A DNA stretch of 61,854 nucleotides from Caulobacteraceae bacterium (GCA_028290905.1 JAQGIW010000315.1:1-61854), one strand, 5' to 3'; positions 1 to 10,447 are shown, numbered from the stretch's first letter. Numbers and translations are program-made. Notes: a model not told the origin generated them from the letters alone.

Positions 1-319
1 GGGCCCCGGCGTCGCGCAGGATGTAGGCGATCTCCGGCGCGGCGAGGCGGAAGTTGATCGGCGCCAGGCAGCCGCGCGCCTTGGCCACTCCGAAGAACAG
101 TTCGAAGAAGCGCACGCTATTGCGCGCCAGCACGCATACGCGCTCGCCGGGCTGCAGCCCCTGGGCCAGGAGCGCCTGGGCGACCTGGCTGGAGCGGGCT
201 TCGAGCTCCGCGAAGCTCGTCATGTGGCCGTCCTGGAGAAGGGCCGCCTGCTCGCCGCGGGCCCGGGCCTGGGCGCGGGGGATGTCGGACAGTTTCCGTA
301 TGGCCTGAAGATCGATCAT
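1..319 (-). CDS. Acyl-CoA synthetase / AMP-dependent ligase, N-terminal part only
   Basis: Reading the minus strand from the ATG at 319 gives about 106 residues beginning MIDLQAIRKLSD, and the frame stays open to the window edge. The protein contains FAELEARSSQVAQALLAQGL, a block GERVCVLARNS, and FFELFFGVAKARGCLAPINF. These match the N-terminal ATP-binding half of AMP-forming acyl-CoA ligases (ANL superfamily), which activate a carboxylic acid to its CoA ester through an acyl-adenylate. The P-loop and the rest lie outside the window, so substrate cannot be judged. A GGGAGG ribosome binding site sits about 10 nt upstream of the ATG. The divergent neighbour is a class III CoA-transferase, which fits a CoA-ester catabolic context. 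Confidence 0.82.
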   Translation of the reverse strand, partial: MIDLQAIRKLSDIPRAQARARGEQAALLQDGHMTSFAELEARSSQVAQALLAQGLQPGERVCVLARNSVRFFELFFGVAKARGCLAPINFRLAAPEIAYILRDAGA

Positions 320-516
320 GAGGACGCCTCCCTTTGTCTTTGTGAGCCCGATAGCGGGACGCGCCCGCCGCCGCCACAGCCGATTGACGCGGCCGCCCGT
401 CCAGCGTTGAAATCCAGGGCCACAATCAAGAGCGCATCGGCCGAAGGCCGCATCGTTTTCGCGAGGAGAGACGACAATCGGGATGGCGGGCGTTACGGCC
501 GAACAGGGCGCTAGAC

Positions 517-636
517 TCTCTTCCCCCGCTGGGGGAAGTACGGCCGAAGGCCGGGATGGGGGCTGACCGGGCGAGATCTCCGCAGCGTCGCCCCCTCCAC
601 CCCTTCGGGGTCCCCCTCCCCCAGAAGGGGAGGAGA
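517..636. repeat. Palindromic intergenic element (BIME-like)
   Basis: Two imperfect inverted arms, about 518-563 and 589-636, share the pattern TCTC-TCCCC-CTGGGGGA, then CCGAAGG, then GGGGGC. Each arm is itself a pair of short hairpins. Similar C-rich/G-rich palindromes recur between genes in Caulobacteraceae as I recall. The right arm ends in GGGGAGGAGA, which supplies the ribosome binding site of the following CoA-transferase. The rest of the 325-base gap (320-516) shows nothing else recognisable. Confidence 0.6.
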
Positions 637-644
637 AAGTGCGC

Positions 645-1835
645 ATGACCGACTCCACAGGCCCCCTCGCCGACCTGCGCGTGGTGGAGATGGGCCAGCT
701 GATCGCGGGGCCGTTCTGCGGCCAGCTGATGGGCGACATGGGCGCGGAGGTGATCAAGCTCGAGCCGCCGGGCGTCGGCGATCCCATGCGCCAGTGGGGC
801 CGCGGCCAGCCGGTGTGGTGGGAGGTGATCGCCCGCAACAAGAAGTCGGCGTCGGTGAACCTGCGCGCGGCGGAGGGCCAGGCCCTGGCGCGTCGCCTGA
901 TCGCCTCGGCCGACATCCTGATCGAGAACTTCCGCCCCGGCACACTGGAGGGCTGGAACCTCGCGCCCGAGAGCCTGATGGCCGACAACCCGCGCCTGAT
1001 CGTGGTGCGGATGTCGGGTTACGGCCAGACCGGACCCTACGCGGAGCGCACCAGCTTCGGCCTGATCGGCGAGGCCATGGGCGGTTGGCGCCACATCGTC
1101 GGCGAGCCGGACCGGCCGCCCTCGCGGATGGGCGTCAGCATCGGCGACAGCCTGGCGGCGACCTACGGCGCGCTGGGCGCCCTTTCGGCGCTGCATGAGC
1201 GTCAGCGCACCGGCCTCGGCCAGATCGTCGATTCGGCCCTCTACGAGGCGGTGCTGCAGGTGATGGAGGCGCTGATCCCCGAGTACACCATCGCCGGCCT
1301 AACGCGGGAGCGGTCGGGGGCTTTCCTCCCGGGGATCGCTCCTTCCAACGTTTATCACTGCGCCGACGGCGACTATCTGATCGGGGCCAACCAGGACGGC
1401 ATCTTCCGGCGCCTCTGCCAGGCCATGGGGCGCCCGGAACTGGCCGACGATCCCCGCTACGCGACCCACGCCGCCCGGGGTGAGAACCAGGCCGAACTCG
1501 ACGGCCTGATAGACGCCTGGACCCGCACCCGGACGATCGCCGACGTCGAAGAGCTGCTGATCGCCCATGGCGTCCCCGCCGGCCGCATCTACCGCGCGCC
1601 GGAGATGCTGGAGGATCCGCACTTCGCCGCGCGCGAGGCCATCGTCACCCTCCCCCACCCCCGCTGGGGCGAGGTGGCCATGCAGAACGTCTTCCCCAAG
1701 CTCTCCCGCACCCCGGGCGCGGTGCGCTCGATCGCTCCCCAGACGGTGGGCCAGGACAACGGCGAGGTCTGGGGCGGGGTGCTCGGCCTTTCGGACGGGG
1801 AGATCGCGGCCCTCACCGCCAAGGGCGTGCTCTGA
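645..1835 (+). CDS. CaiB/BaiF family (class III) CoA-transferase
   Basis: About 396 residues, normal for family III CoA-transferases, which move CoA between carboxylic acids through an aspartyl-CoA intermediate. The N-terminus has LRVVEMGQLIAGPFCGQLMG and GAEVIKLEPPGVGDPMRQWG, typical of the family. The catalytic Asp is expected at about residue 168, in SIGDSLAATYGALGALSAL. Further family blocks are NFRPGTLEGW and GYGQTGPYAERTSFG. The ATG at 645 is preferred over the in-frame GTG at 639 because AGGAG (631-635) is nine bases upstream of the ATG but only three from the GTG. It sits divergent to an acyl-CoA synthetase, so both probably serve one degradation pathway; the acyl substrate is not evident. 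Confidence 0.9.
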   Translation: MTDSTGPLADLRVVEMGQLIAGPFCGQLMGDMGAEVIKLEPPGVGDPMRQWGRGQPVWWEVIARNKKSASVNLRAAEGQALARRLIASADILIENFRPGTLEGWNLAPESLMADNPRLIVVRMSGYGQTGPYAERTSFGLIGEAMGGWRHIVGEPDRPPSRMGVSIGDSLAATYGALGALSALHERQRTGLGQIVDSALYEAVLQVMEALIPEYTIAGLTRERSGAFLPGIAPSNVYHCADGDYLIGANQDGIFRRLCQAMGRPELADDPRYATHAARGENQAELDGLIDAWTRTRTIADVEELLIAHGVPAGRIYRAPEMLEDPHFAAREAIVTLPHPRWGEVAMQNVFPKLSRTPGAVRSIAPQTVGQDNGEVWGGVLGLSDGEIAALTAKGVL

Positions 1836-2014
1836 GGCGGCAGGCGCGGCGGAGACGGGCAGGTTTTGGCCGGTTCCCGGCAGGGTCCTGGCAGGCCCCG
1901 GGCAGGCGAAATGTCGATCGCGGCTGGCGGCGGGCCGGCTCCTGGCAGTTCCCCGGCTCCGTCGGGCAGGCGCCGGGCAGGTTTCGGGCAGGCGCCCGGC
2001 CCCCGCTCCACGCC
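1836..2014. repeat. GGCAGG / CCTGCC short-repeat array
   Basis: About eight copies of GGCAGG, mostly in the form CGGGCAGG or CCGGCAGG at irregular 10-30 base spacing, fill the gap between the CoA-transferase stop and the stop of the minus-strand terminase-like gene. The only comparable run in the window (33646-33705) lies at the same place relative to a second phage-like small gene. Read on the minus strand this would form a CCTGCC-rich 3' untranslated tail. Confidence 0.6.
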
Positions 2015-2419
2015 TCATTCCACCGCCCTCCCCGCCGCCGCCTTCGCCAGGTTGCCGAATTCATCAGCAATATCAGCCTGATCGAGGCGGCGAGCGTCGG
2101 CCATGGCGCCGTGCAGACGGGAGGCGTCGAGAAGGGCGAGGCGCGCCTCCTTGAGCAGGGACGCGTTCTCCGACGCCTCGCCGGCCTTGGCCATCCGCAG
2201 CAGCGTGGCGATCACCTTGTGAGGGCTGATGTCTTCCGCCTCGTTGCGCTGGACCCGCAGCTCGGCGATCCGCTGGGCAACCTCCGGCCGCCGGGCCAGG
2301 CGGCTGGGATGACCCTTGTTGAGCACGAACCCGGCGTCCTCATAGGCGTCATCCAGGCGCGCGGCCCTGGCCCGGGCCTGGGCGAAGGATTCGTAGCGGG
2401 TGTTGGTGAGGGTGGGCAT
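2015..2419 (-). CDS. Orphan phage terminase small-subunit-like protein
   Basis: A 134-residue protein starting MPTLTNTRYESFAQARARAARLDDAYEDAGF, followed by SRLARRPEVAQRIAELRVQRNEAE. The layout (a tract ending in FAQ, a helix with AY..AGF, then RPEV..RI.EL) resembles the N-terminal DNA-binding half of small terminase subunits, which recognise phage DNA for packaging. The second half is helical and charged with no motif I recognise. No large terminase or other phage gene is nearby, so it is an orphan. The open frame extends to a TTG at 2491, but that TTG is the -35 box of a strong promoter, so the ATG at 2419 is preferred although it lacks a clear ribosome binding site. Function in the host is unknown. 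Confidence 0.65.
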   Translation of the reverse strand: MPTLTNTRYESFAQARARAARLDDAYEDAGFVLNKGHPSRLARRPEVAQRIAELRVQRNEAEDISPHKVIATLLRMAKAGEASENASLLKEARLALLDASRLHGAMADARRLDQADIADEFGNLAKAAAGRAVE

Positions 2420-2460
2420 GGGGCGTCGGTCGCCTTGGGCTGAGCGTTGGAGAGAGGGTA

Positions 2461-2491
2461 TATATATGTTGCATTTTGCAATGTATGTCAA
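2461..2491 (-). promoter_or_regulatory. Sigma70-type promoter with embedded palindrome
   Basis: On the minus strand TTGACA (2491-2486) is followed 17-19 bases later by CATATA/TATATA. The spacer contains the perfect 5-3-5 palindrome TTGCA-AAA-TGCAA (2469-2481), placed as a repressor site would be. It drives the terminase-like gene. The 15-base string CATTGCAAAATGCAA recurs exactly at 13889-13903. Confidence 0.55.
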
Positions 2492-2670
2492 GCCTTGCGC
2501 CGGCGCTGAGGTCGCCTCTCACCCGCCACGGGCGCGCCTCATGGCGGGACGTGGCTCGAAGCTGACGTTCCCGGCGTCAGCTTCCTGGCGCGGTACGGAA
2601 TCGGGCTCGACCACAACCGGGTTGCGCCGCCCGAGCTTTGCGGTTTCACTGACAGATCGGTGGGGGACGC

Positions 2671-4215
2671 ATGTCAGAGCAGCCAAGTGGCGTTTCGCGG
2701 CGCCGTGTGATCGGGACGGCCGTCGCGTCGGCGACGTACGCGGGGGTCGCTCGGGCGTCCGTTGGATTCGAGCCATATCTCAGCCTGCGCGAGGCAGCGC
2801 GGCGCATCGCGACACGGGAGCTCTCGCCGGTCGATCTGACCCGCGACATGCTGGCCCGCACCGCGGCGGTCGATCCGGTCTTGAAGAGCTACGCCACCGT
2901 GATGGCAGACAGCGCCATGGCCGAGGCTCAGACGGCGGCCGGCGAAATCGCGGCAGGGCGCTATCGCGGGCCGCTTCACGGCATCCCGATCGGCGTGAAA
3001 GACCTCTGTTGGACCAAGGGTGTCCGCACCATGGGCGGTCTGGCGGTGCGGCGTTCCTTCACACCGCGGGAGGACGCCACGGTGGTGGTCCGGCTGCGCC
3101 GCGCCGGCGCCGTCGTGCTGGGGAAGACGAACCTCTCCGAGGGCGCCGCGGCCGGTTACAACCCCGCGATGGATGTGCCGCTGAACCCCTGGAACCACGA
3201 CCGATGGCCGGGGCTCTCGTCCAGCGGCTCGGGCGTGGCGGTGGCCGCCGGGCTGTGCTTGGGCGCAGTGGGCACGGACACGGGCGGCTCGATCCGCATG
3301 CCCGCGTCAGCAAACGGCGTCGTCGGCCTGAAGCCGACCTATGGACGGGTGAGCCGCTACGGCGTCATGGCGATGGCGGACTCCCTCGACCACGTCGGCC
3401 CACTGGCGCGGGAGGTGGCGGACGCCGCCCTGATGTTCGACGTCATGGCCGGGCCCGACTTGCGCGATCCGACATCGCTCGACGCCGCCCCGGCAAGCGC
3501 CGCGAAGGCGCTGGGCGGCGGCATACGCGGCGTGCGGATCGGTCTGGATCGGGGTTATGCGTTCAAGGGGATCGATGCGGGCGAGGCTCTGGCGCTCGAG
3601 GCCGCGCTGAATGTGCTCGAAAGCCAGGGGGCGCAGATCGTCGAGGTGCGGATGCCCGACGTCTCGGACGTGCCGCAGTTCTGGCGTGTCATCTGCGGGC
3701 ATGAGATGGCGGCGGCGCACGCGGCGACCTTTCCGGCGCGGGCTGCGGAATACGGACCCTACCTGCGCGCGTTCCTTGCCGCCGGGGCAGCTGTCACGCC
3801 GGAGCAGCTTGCTACGGCGCAGACGCGGCGAGCCGCCCTCACCGTGCAGCTGGACGCCTTGCTGGCAACGATCGACGTACTCGCCTGCCCGACGAGCGAC
3901 CGCCCGGCCTGGCCGATCACCCATGCCTTGCAGGTCGGGCCGCTCGATGCGTACCACCGGGCCTGGGGCGCAGCCCAGCCCCGCAGCGCCGAGTTCACAA
4001 TGCCGATGGACCTGGCCGGCGTGCCGGCGATCTGCCTGCCCTGCGGCTTCTCGCCCGACGGCCTGCCATACAGCCTTCAGTTCACGGGGCGGCGCCTGAG
4101 CGAGGCGATGCTCTGCCGCGTCGCCTATTGTACGAGCAGGCGACGGACTGGCGCCGCCGCCATCCGCCGGTTCAGGGGTAGCTCTTCTCATTCATCACCG
4201 GAGGCCGCTCGGTGA
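2671..4215 (+). CDS. Tat-exported amidase (amidase signature family), C-terminus frameshifted
   Basis: A 514-residue amidase-signature enzyme that hydrolyses C-N amide bonds. The Ser-cisSer-Lys triad is visible: Lys110 (IGVKDL), Ser183/184 (GLSSSGSG) and nucleophile Ser207 (GTDTGGSIRMPAS). The first 30 residues carry SRRRVIGTAVASA, a twin-arginine signal, so the product is probably periplasmic. Up to residue 486 (RVAY) it reads normally, then ends in an Arg/Ser-rich tail unlike the family. In the +1 frame from 4131 the sequence reads YEQATDWRRRHPPVQG and stops at 4179-4181, which is the expected amidase C-terminus. One base has therefore been lost near 4128-4131, or miscalled. GGTGGGGGA precedes the ATG. 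Activity may survive because the change affects only the last ~16 residues. Confidence 0.85.
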   Translation: MSEQPSGVSRRRVIGTAVASATYAGVARASVGFEPYLSLREAARRIATRELSPVDLTRDMLARTAAVDPVLKSYATVMADSAMAEAQTAAGEIAAGRYRGPLHGIPIGVKDLCWTKGVRTMGGLAVRRSFTPREDATVVVRLRRAGAVVLGKTNLSEGAAAGYNPAMDVPLNPWNHDRWPGLSSSGSGVAVAAGLCLGAVGTDTGGSIRMPASANGVVGLKPTYGRVSRYGVMAMADSLDHVGPLAREVADAALMFDVMAGPDLRDPTSLDAAPASAAKALGGGIRGVRIGLDRGYAFKGIDAGEALALEAALNVLESQGAQIVEVRMPDVSDVPQFWRVICGHEMAAAHAATFPARAAEYGPYLRAFLAAGAAVTPEQLATAQTRRAALTVQLDALLATIDVLACPTSDRPAWPITHALQVGPLDAYHRAWGAAQPRSAEFTMPMDLAGVPAICLPCGFSPDGLPYSLQFTGRRLSEAMLCRVAYCTSRRRTGAAAIRRFRGSSSHSSPEAAR

Positions 4216-4262
4216 CGCTGGCCGCGCCGCCGTCGACGCCAAGTCTGCGGCGGCGCCTCCCT

Positions 4263-5574
4263 CTAAGCCGTCGCCATGACGGGCGTCCGCTCGCGCAGGA
4301 CGCGGCCCGAGCGGACGCCGGTGAGCTCGTCGTTCTCCAGCGACACCTCGCCATTGACCAGGACCGCGCGATAGCCGCGGCCCCGCTGGATGTAGCGCGG
4401 GGCGCCGCCGGGGAAATCGTTGACCATCTCGGGCTGCAGCTGTGCGACCTTCGCAAGGTCGAACACGGCGACGTCGGCACGCTTGCCGGGCGTGAGCACG
4501 CCGCGGTCGGCGAGGCCGAGCACCCGCGCCGGCCCGGAGGTCAGCCGGCGCACGCCCTCCGCCACGCTGAAGAGTCCGCGCTCGCGCACCCAGTAGGCCA
4601 GGACGAAGGTGGCCCAGTCGCCATCCATGATCTGCGAGACGTGCGCGCCGGCGTCGCCGAGGCTCGGGAAGCAATGGTCGCCGCCGATGACCTCGGCCAG
4701 CTCGTCGATGTTCTGCGAGAACATGCGCAAGCAGAAGAAGGCTCGGCCGGATCTCTCTCGCGAGAGGCGCAGGAAGAACTCTGGGAAGCTTTCGCCGGCC
4801 TGGGCGGCCAGCCTGTCGACGCTGACCTCGTCGGCGGCCGCGTAGACCGGAGTCTCGCCCGAGCCGAGGAAGAAGACCTGGCTCAGCGGCGCGCGCGTAT
4901 CGCCCTCGGCGACCAGCCTCGCGGCGAACGCCGGATCGGAGATGGCGGCGAGGCGGCCGGAGGCGTCCTTGGCCCGCAGCTCGTTCCAGGCGGGGCCGCG
5001 GAACGGCAGGATGCCGAAGAGGCTGTAAAGAAAGCCCGATCCCCGGACGTGGGTGATCGCGGTGATGTCGCGCCCGGCGCAGAGCTCCTCGAGCCGGCCG
5101 ACGCTGAACCGGCCGTCACCCGGATTGGGGCCGACGCCGTAGCTGAACAGCAGGCGCGCGCCGCTCTCGTCGCTGATCCGCTTCAGCTCCTCCATCTTGG
5201 CCCCGACGAACTGCACCAGCCCGCGGCGCGCTGCGACGACCCTGGCCAGAGCCGTCAGTTCGGCGAGGTCGGCGAAGGTGCCGGGGATCGATCGCCCGTC
5301 CGGCGCCCTGTGCGGTTCGAAGCGGTTGCTGGACAGCCCCAGCGCCCCGCCGGCCATCGCGTCATCGAGCAGGGCGCACATGCGCTCCAGCTCCTCGCCC
5401 GTCGCCTGGCCCCGGGCTGACGACGAGGCCCGAGGCGTCGATCTCGCGCCGGCCGGCGCCGGCGACCTCGCCGACCGCGCTGATCAGCCCGCCGTCGATG
5501 GCGAGGTCGCCGACCCGCGGCTCCGCCCCGGTCCCGTCGACAAGGTCGCCGCCCCTGATCACGATGTCATGCAT
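4263..5574 (-). pseudogene. N-acyl-D-amino-acid deacylase (amidohydrolase), internally deleted
   Basis: The N-terminus (ATG at 5574) reads MHDIVIRGGDLVDGTGAEP and reaches DASGLVVSPG, where FIDxHTHxD should follow. Instead the frame runs into a stop near 5362. A different minus frame picks up with GQATGEELERMCALLDDAMAGGALGLSS and continues through SLGDAGAHVSQIMDGDWATF and LTPGKRADVAVFD to the stop at 4263. Roughly 130 codons between the two parts are missing, including the HxH zinc ligands, and the frame changes at the junction near 5396-5412. The two parts together make about 437 residues against some 560-580 for this group. The gene is almost certainly inactive. A fragment starting at the ATG at 5381 (372 aa) could be translated but would lack the metal site. 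Confidence 0.82.
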
Positions 5575-5695
5575 GGCGCTCGTTCCCTTCTGTTAGATCG
5601 CGCCCGGATCGCCCCGGGCGACAAGTGCTAGTCGGCGCGACGAGGGGCGACCTCGCAACGCCGGCCGCCTGTGGCAACCGCCTCCCGACGGCTCC

Positions 5696-6934
5696 TCAAT
5701 GCGCTCCGACCACGGCCCTTTCGTCGATCTGATAGAGCTTCTTGGCGTTGCGGCCGGCGACCTTTTCGCGGTCTCCGGGCGGCAGCAGGTCGAGCAGCCC
5801 GTCGAGGGACTCGATGTAGGCCGGCGTGTGATCGAAGTGGGGGAAGTCCGACGCCCATACGAAATTGTCGGCGCCATAGCGGGCCGCCAGGTCCGGCACC
5901 GTGCGCTCGTCCGGGTCGGCCGACATGATGAACCGGCCCGCGCGCAGATAGTCGCTGGGCTTGTGCTTGAGCTGGGCGCCCTTGCCGACGGGGGTGCGCT
6001 CGTAGAGGGCGTCCATGCGGTCGAGGTAGTGGCCGATCCAGCCGCCGCCGGATTCCACGACCATGATCTTCAGCGTCGGGAAGCGGTCGAAAAGGGCGTG
6101 GTCGAACAGGCTGGCGAACTGGCGGCGCACGCCGTGGCCGGCCGCCACGAGGTTGCCCATCACGAAGCTGAAGTCCTCGAACGCCTTGGGGTTGCCGAAG
6201 CGGCCGTCGCTGGCCCAGCGCGGCTCGATCACCGGATGGATGGCGACAGGTACGCCCAGGTCTTGCGCCGTGCCCCAGAAGCGGTCGAACCGCTTGTCGG
6301 CGACCGACAGCTTCTCGTGGGTGAAGGTGCAGATCATCGCGCCGCGGGCGCCCTCCCTGACCGCCCGCTCCAGCTCCTTCGTGGCCCCGTCGACGTCGCT
6401 GAGCGAGATGTGGGCGATCGGCAACAGGCGGAGGCTGCCGGAACAGAACTCGCAGATCCAGCGGTTGTAGGCCGTGGTGTAGGCCTGCGCGAGCGCCGGA
6501 TCGTCGACCTCGGATTCCCAGAGGAGGCCGATGGTGGTGTAGAGGGCGACGGCGTCGATCCCCTCGGCGTCCAGCATCCTGGTCCGCTCGGCCGGGTCCA
6601 TCGAGCCGAACGGATGCTCGCCGAGGTAGGTGGACGCCGGATCGAGGGCGAGGCCCAGCGGATCGTCATGGTGCATGCAGCCCATGAGCGAGAGCGAGCC
6701 GGCGGCGATGTTGACGGAAGGCTTGCCGTCGTACTCCAGGTACTCCAGGCCCTTCTCGTTCGTGCGGACGCGGATCGCCCGGTCGCGGAACTTGGGATCG
6801 ATGTAGTTTACCCAGAGGTCCGGCGGCTCGAGGATGTGGCCATCGAAGTCGACGAGCCCCTGATGTCTCGAGCGGCCCGTCACGTGCAGCGGGCGCCGAC
6901 TGGGTACGGCGCAGCTGGATGCCGCGATGGTCAT
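5696..6934 (-). CDS. Amidohydrolase family (Amidohydro_2) protein
   Basis: A 412-residue TIM-barrel metal hydrolase or decarboxylase of the Amidohydro_2 (ACMSD-like) group. After a short extension the barrel starts with GLVDFDGHILEPPDLWVNYI, where D-x-H gives metal ligands in the DxDxHxxEP form typical of this subgroup. The later IHP (VPVAIHPVIEP) and ASDFPHFDHTP blocks supply the remaining His and the catalytic Asp. GGGAGAG lies 5-6 bases before the ATG. These proteins are common in Caulobacteraceae, Sphingomonadaceae and mycobacteria in clusters for terpene, steroid or aromatic breakdown; the substrate here is unknown. A second family member lies at 21121-22311. Confidence 0.86.
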   Translation of the reverse strand: MTIAASSCAVPSRRPLHVTGRSRHQGLVDFDGHILEPPDLWVNYIDPKFRDRAIRVRTNEKGLEYLEYDGKPSVNIAAGSLSLMGCMHHDDPLGLALDPASTYLGEHPFGSMDPAERTRMLDAEGIDAVALYTTIGLLWESEVDDPALAQAYTTAYNRWICEFCSGSLRLLPIAHISLSDVDGATKELERAVREGARGAMICTFTHEKLSVADKRFDRFWGTAQDLGVPVAIHPVIEPRWASDGRFGNPKAFEDFSFVMGNLVAAGHGVRRQFASLFDHALFDRFPTLKIMVVESGGGWIGHYLDRMDALYERTPVGKGAQLKHKPSDYLRAGRFIMSADPDERTVPDLAARYGADNFVWASDFPHFDHTPAYIESLDGLLDLLPPGDREKVAGRNAKKLYQIDERAVVGAH

Positions 6935-7059
6935 GGTCTCTCCCTCTCATTCTCTTGCCGTCGCCATTCTTTTGTGCGCGCGGCCGCCGCGTCCAGCCTT
7001 CGCACCTTTTGGGCGCGCAGGATCGCGGTTCACAACACCGTGATAAGGACGATCGGGTT

Positions 7060-7479
7060 TCAGGTTTCGGCAGCCCATGCGCGGGCTGCGGCCAAGGCTT
7101 CAGTCAGGCTCGAGGCGTCGCTTCCGCGCCGCCGCAAGTCGACCCAGCGTCGGATCGTCTCGGGGGGATCGCCCCGTTCCCTCATCCATGTCTCGAAACC
7201 CTCGAGGTCGCGGGCGAAGGCGCATTGCATCCCCGTCGTCCCGTCGGCCACGATCTCCGTCTCGACGCGGCAAAAGTCGCCAAACGTCCGGTCGACGAAG
7301 GCCTTCGCCGCCTCGTCGCCCTCCCAGACCATCATCATCCGCCGGGGCGAGCCTGGCAGATAGAGCCACTCCCGCACGACGGCGTTCTCTGGGCGCGGCC
7401 CCTGCCAGAGAGCCGCAATCCATTCACCGGCGCGGCCTTCATCCGGATGCACGATCGAAACGAACAGCTGTCTTCCCAT
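7060..7479 (-). CDS. Conserved hypothetical protein, 139 aa
   Basis: A 139-residue cytosolic-looking protein beginning MGRQLFVSIVHPDEGRAGEWIAAL and containing REWLYLPGSPRRMMMVWEGDEAAKAFVDRTFG. The middle looks like a dimeric alpha/beta-barrel (EthD/YCII-like) fold, with a ferredoxin-like strand-helix order, but I see no diagnostic motif. It starts 18 bases after the stop of the luciferase-like oxidoreductase and is probably co-transcribed with it and the monooxygenase. Such small dimeric proteins often accompany oxygenases, but a function is not claimed. Confidence 0.65.
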   Translation of the reverse strand: MGRQLFVSIVHPDEGRAGEWIAALWQGPRPENAVVREWLYLPGSPRRMMMVWEGDEAAKAFVDRTFGDFCRVETEIVADGTTGMQCAFARDLEGFETWMRERGDPPETIRRWVDLRRRGSDASSLTEALAAARAWAAET

Positions 7480-7497
7480 GGCGCCGGTCCCGTCCGA

Positions 7498-8523
7498 TCA
7501 AGCCGCGGCCGCGGCGCGCAACCGTGGCGCCACGTCGCGCACGAAACGTTCCAGGCTGGGCGCCATCTGGTCCGGCTTCATGCCCGGCGGCACGCCCCAG
7601 GTGACGAGGTCGGTGACGCCGTATTCGCGGACGAAGGCGGAAAGCTCGGCGACGCAGTGGTCGACGTCGCCGACCACCCAAGTCTGGGGGATGCGCGCAT
7701 CGGCGGTAATACCCTCGACCCCGCTGCCGCCGCCGGCCTCGGCGAAGAAGCGGTTGTAGACCGCCATGCGCCGTCGCTCGCCCTCGCGCACAGCCGGCCA
7801 GTCGCGCTCGCGGTCGTCGGTGACGAGGCACGAGCGGATGATGCCCACGCGGCGGGTCTCGGGATCGCCGCCGGCGGCCCTCAATGTCGCGCTCCAGTGG
7901 TCCAGGGTGTCGGAGCGCAGGCCCTGGGGCAGCAGATTGGCGCGGTGATGCGCCGCCCGCTCGGCGCCCGGCTTGCCCATCGCCGCGATCCACAGCGGGG
8001 GCCCGCCCGGCTGGACATAGCCCGGGGTGATCCTGACGTCCTTGAAGCTGTAGCGTTTGCCCTCGAAGCTGAAGGTCTCGCCGGTGAAGGCGCGAACCAG
8101 CACCTCCAGCGCCTCGTTGGTCAGCGACACGCGGCGCGCCACCGGCAGGCCAAAGCCGCGGAACTCGTGCGGGGCGTAGCCCATGCCGGCGCCGAGCTCG
8201 ACGCGGCCGTTGCTGATGTTGTCCAGCACCGCGAGGTCCTCGGCCAGGCGGATCGGGTGGTTGAACGGCATCAGGCAGACGTCGCTGCAAAAGCGAAGGT
8301 TCCGGGTCCGGGCGGCGATCGCGCCCACCACCGGCGTCCACGACGGCAGATAGCCGTCCTCGACGAAGTGGTGCTCGGTAAACCAGGCGACGTCGAGGCC
8401 GAGGCCGTCCAGCCAGGCGGCCTGCTCGATGATCGCGGCATAGAAGGCGGCGTGGCTCATCCCGGACTCGGGCGGATTGCGGAAGTCGTAGGCGACGCCC
8501 ACGCGCAACGGCGGCCTGGTCAT
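7498..8523 (-). CDS. LLM-class flavin-dependent oxidoreductase (luciferase-like)
   Basis: A 341-residue bacterial-luciferase-family protein. Recognisable blocks are WLDGLGLDVAWFTEHHF near residue 45, FCSDVCLMPFNHPIRLAEDLAVLDNISNGR, the ELGAGMGYAPHEFRGFG loop, and PPLWIAAMGKPGAERAA. The family uses reduced FMN or F420 to oxygenate or dehydrogenate carbonyl compounds; without an F420-specific pattern I assume FMN. It is 12 bases downstream of the Baeyer-Villiger monooxygenase and so probably in one transcript, which suggests that both act on one cyclic or terpenoid ketone pathway. It needs a separate flavin reductase, and none is visible nearby. Confidence 0.87.
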   Translation of the reverse strand: MTRPPLRVGVAYDFRNPPESGMSHAAFYAAIIEQAAWLDGLGLDVAWFTEHHFVEDGYLPSWTPVVGAIAARTRNLRFCSDVCLMPFNHPIRLAEDLAVLDNISNGRVELGAGMGYAPHEFRGFGLPVARRVSLTNEALEVLVRAFTGETFSFEGKRYSFKDVRITPGYVQPGGPPLWIAAMGKPGAERAAHHRANLLPQGLRSDTLDHWSATLRAAGGDPETRRVGIIRSCLVTDDRERDWPAVREGERRRMAVYNRFFAEAGGGSGVEGITADARIPQTWVVGDVDHCVAELSAFVREYGVTDLVTWGVPPGMKPDQMAPSLERFVRDVAPRLRAAAAA

Positions 8524-8535
8524 GGCGCCCTCCTG

Positions 8536-10371
<1,836 letters not shown>

Positions 10372-10447
10372 GGATCCTCCACATCCTTGGAACGTATTTC
10401 AAACGCATGTTTACTGACAGGAGATCGACAAACCAAGGGAGAAGGCG
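10372..10447. promoter_or_regulatory. Divergent intergenic control region
   Basis: This 76-base gap separates the divergent monooxygenase and reductase genes. It contains the partly palindromic AAACGCATGTTT (10401-10412), where AAAC and GTTT arms face each other, a possible regulator site. AAGGGAGAAGG just before 10448 is the reductase ribosome binding site. Confidence 0.35.

Noticed and set aside
2015-2419. A prophage at 2-2.5 kb
   Set aside because: Only a single terminase-like gene; no portal, capsid, integrase or attachment sites around it.
2400-3704. Long plus-strand ORF (434 codons) starting before the amidase
   Set aside because: Arg/Gly-rich low-complexity translation in another frame of the amidase gene; no family features.
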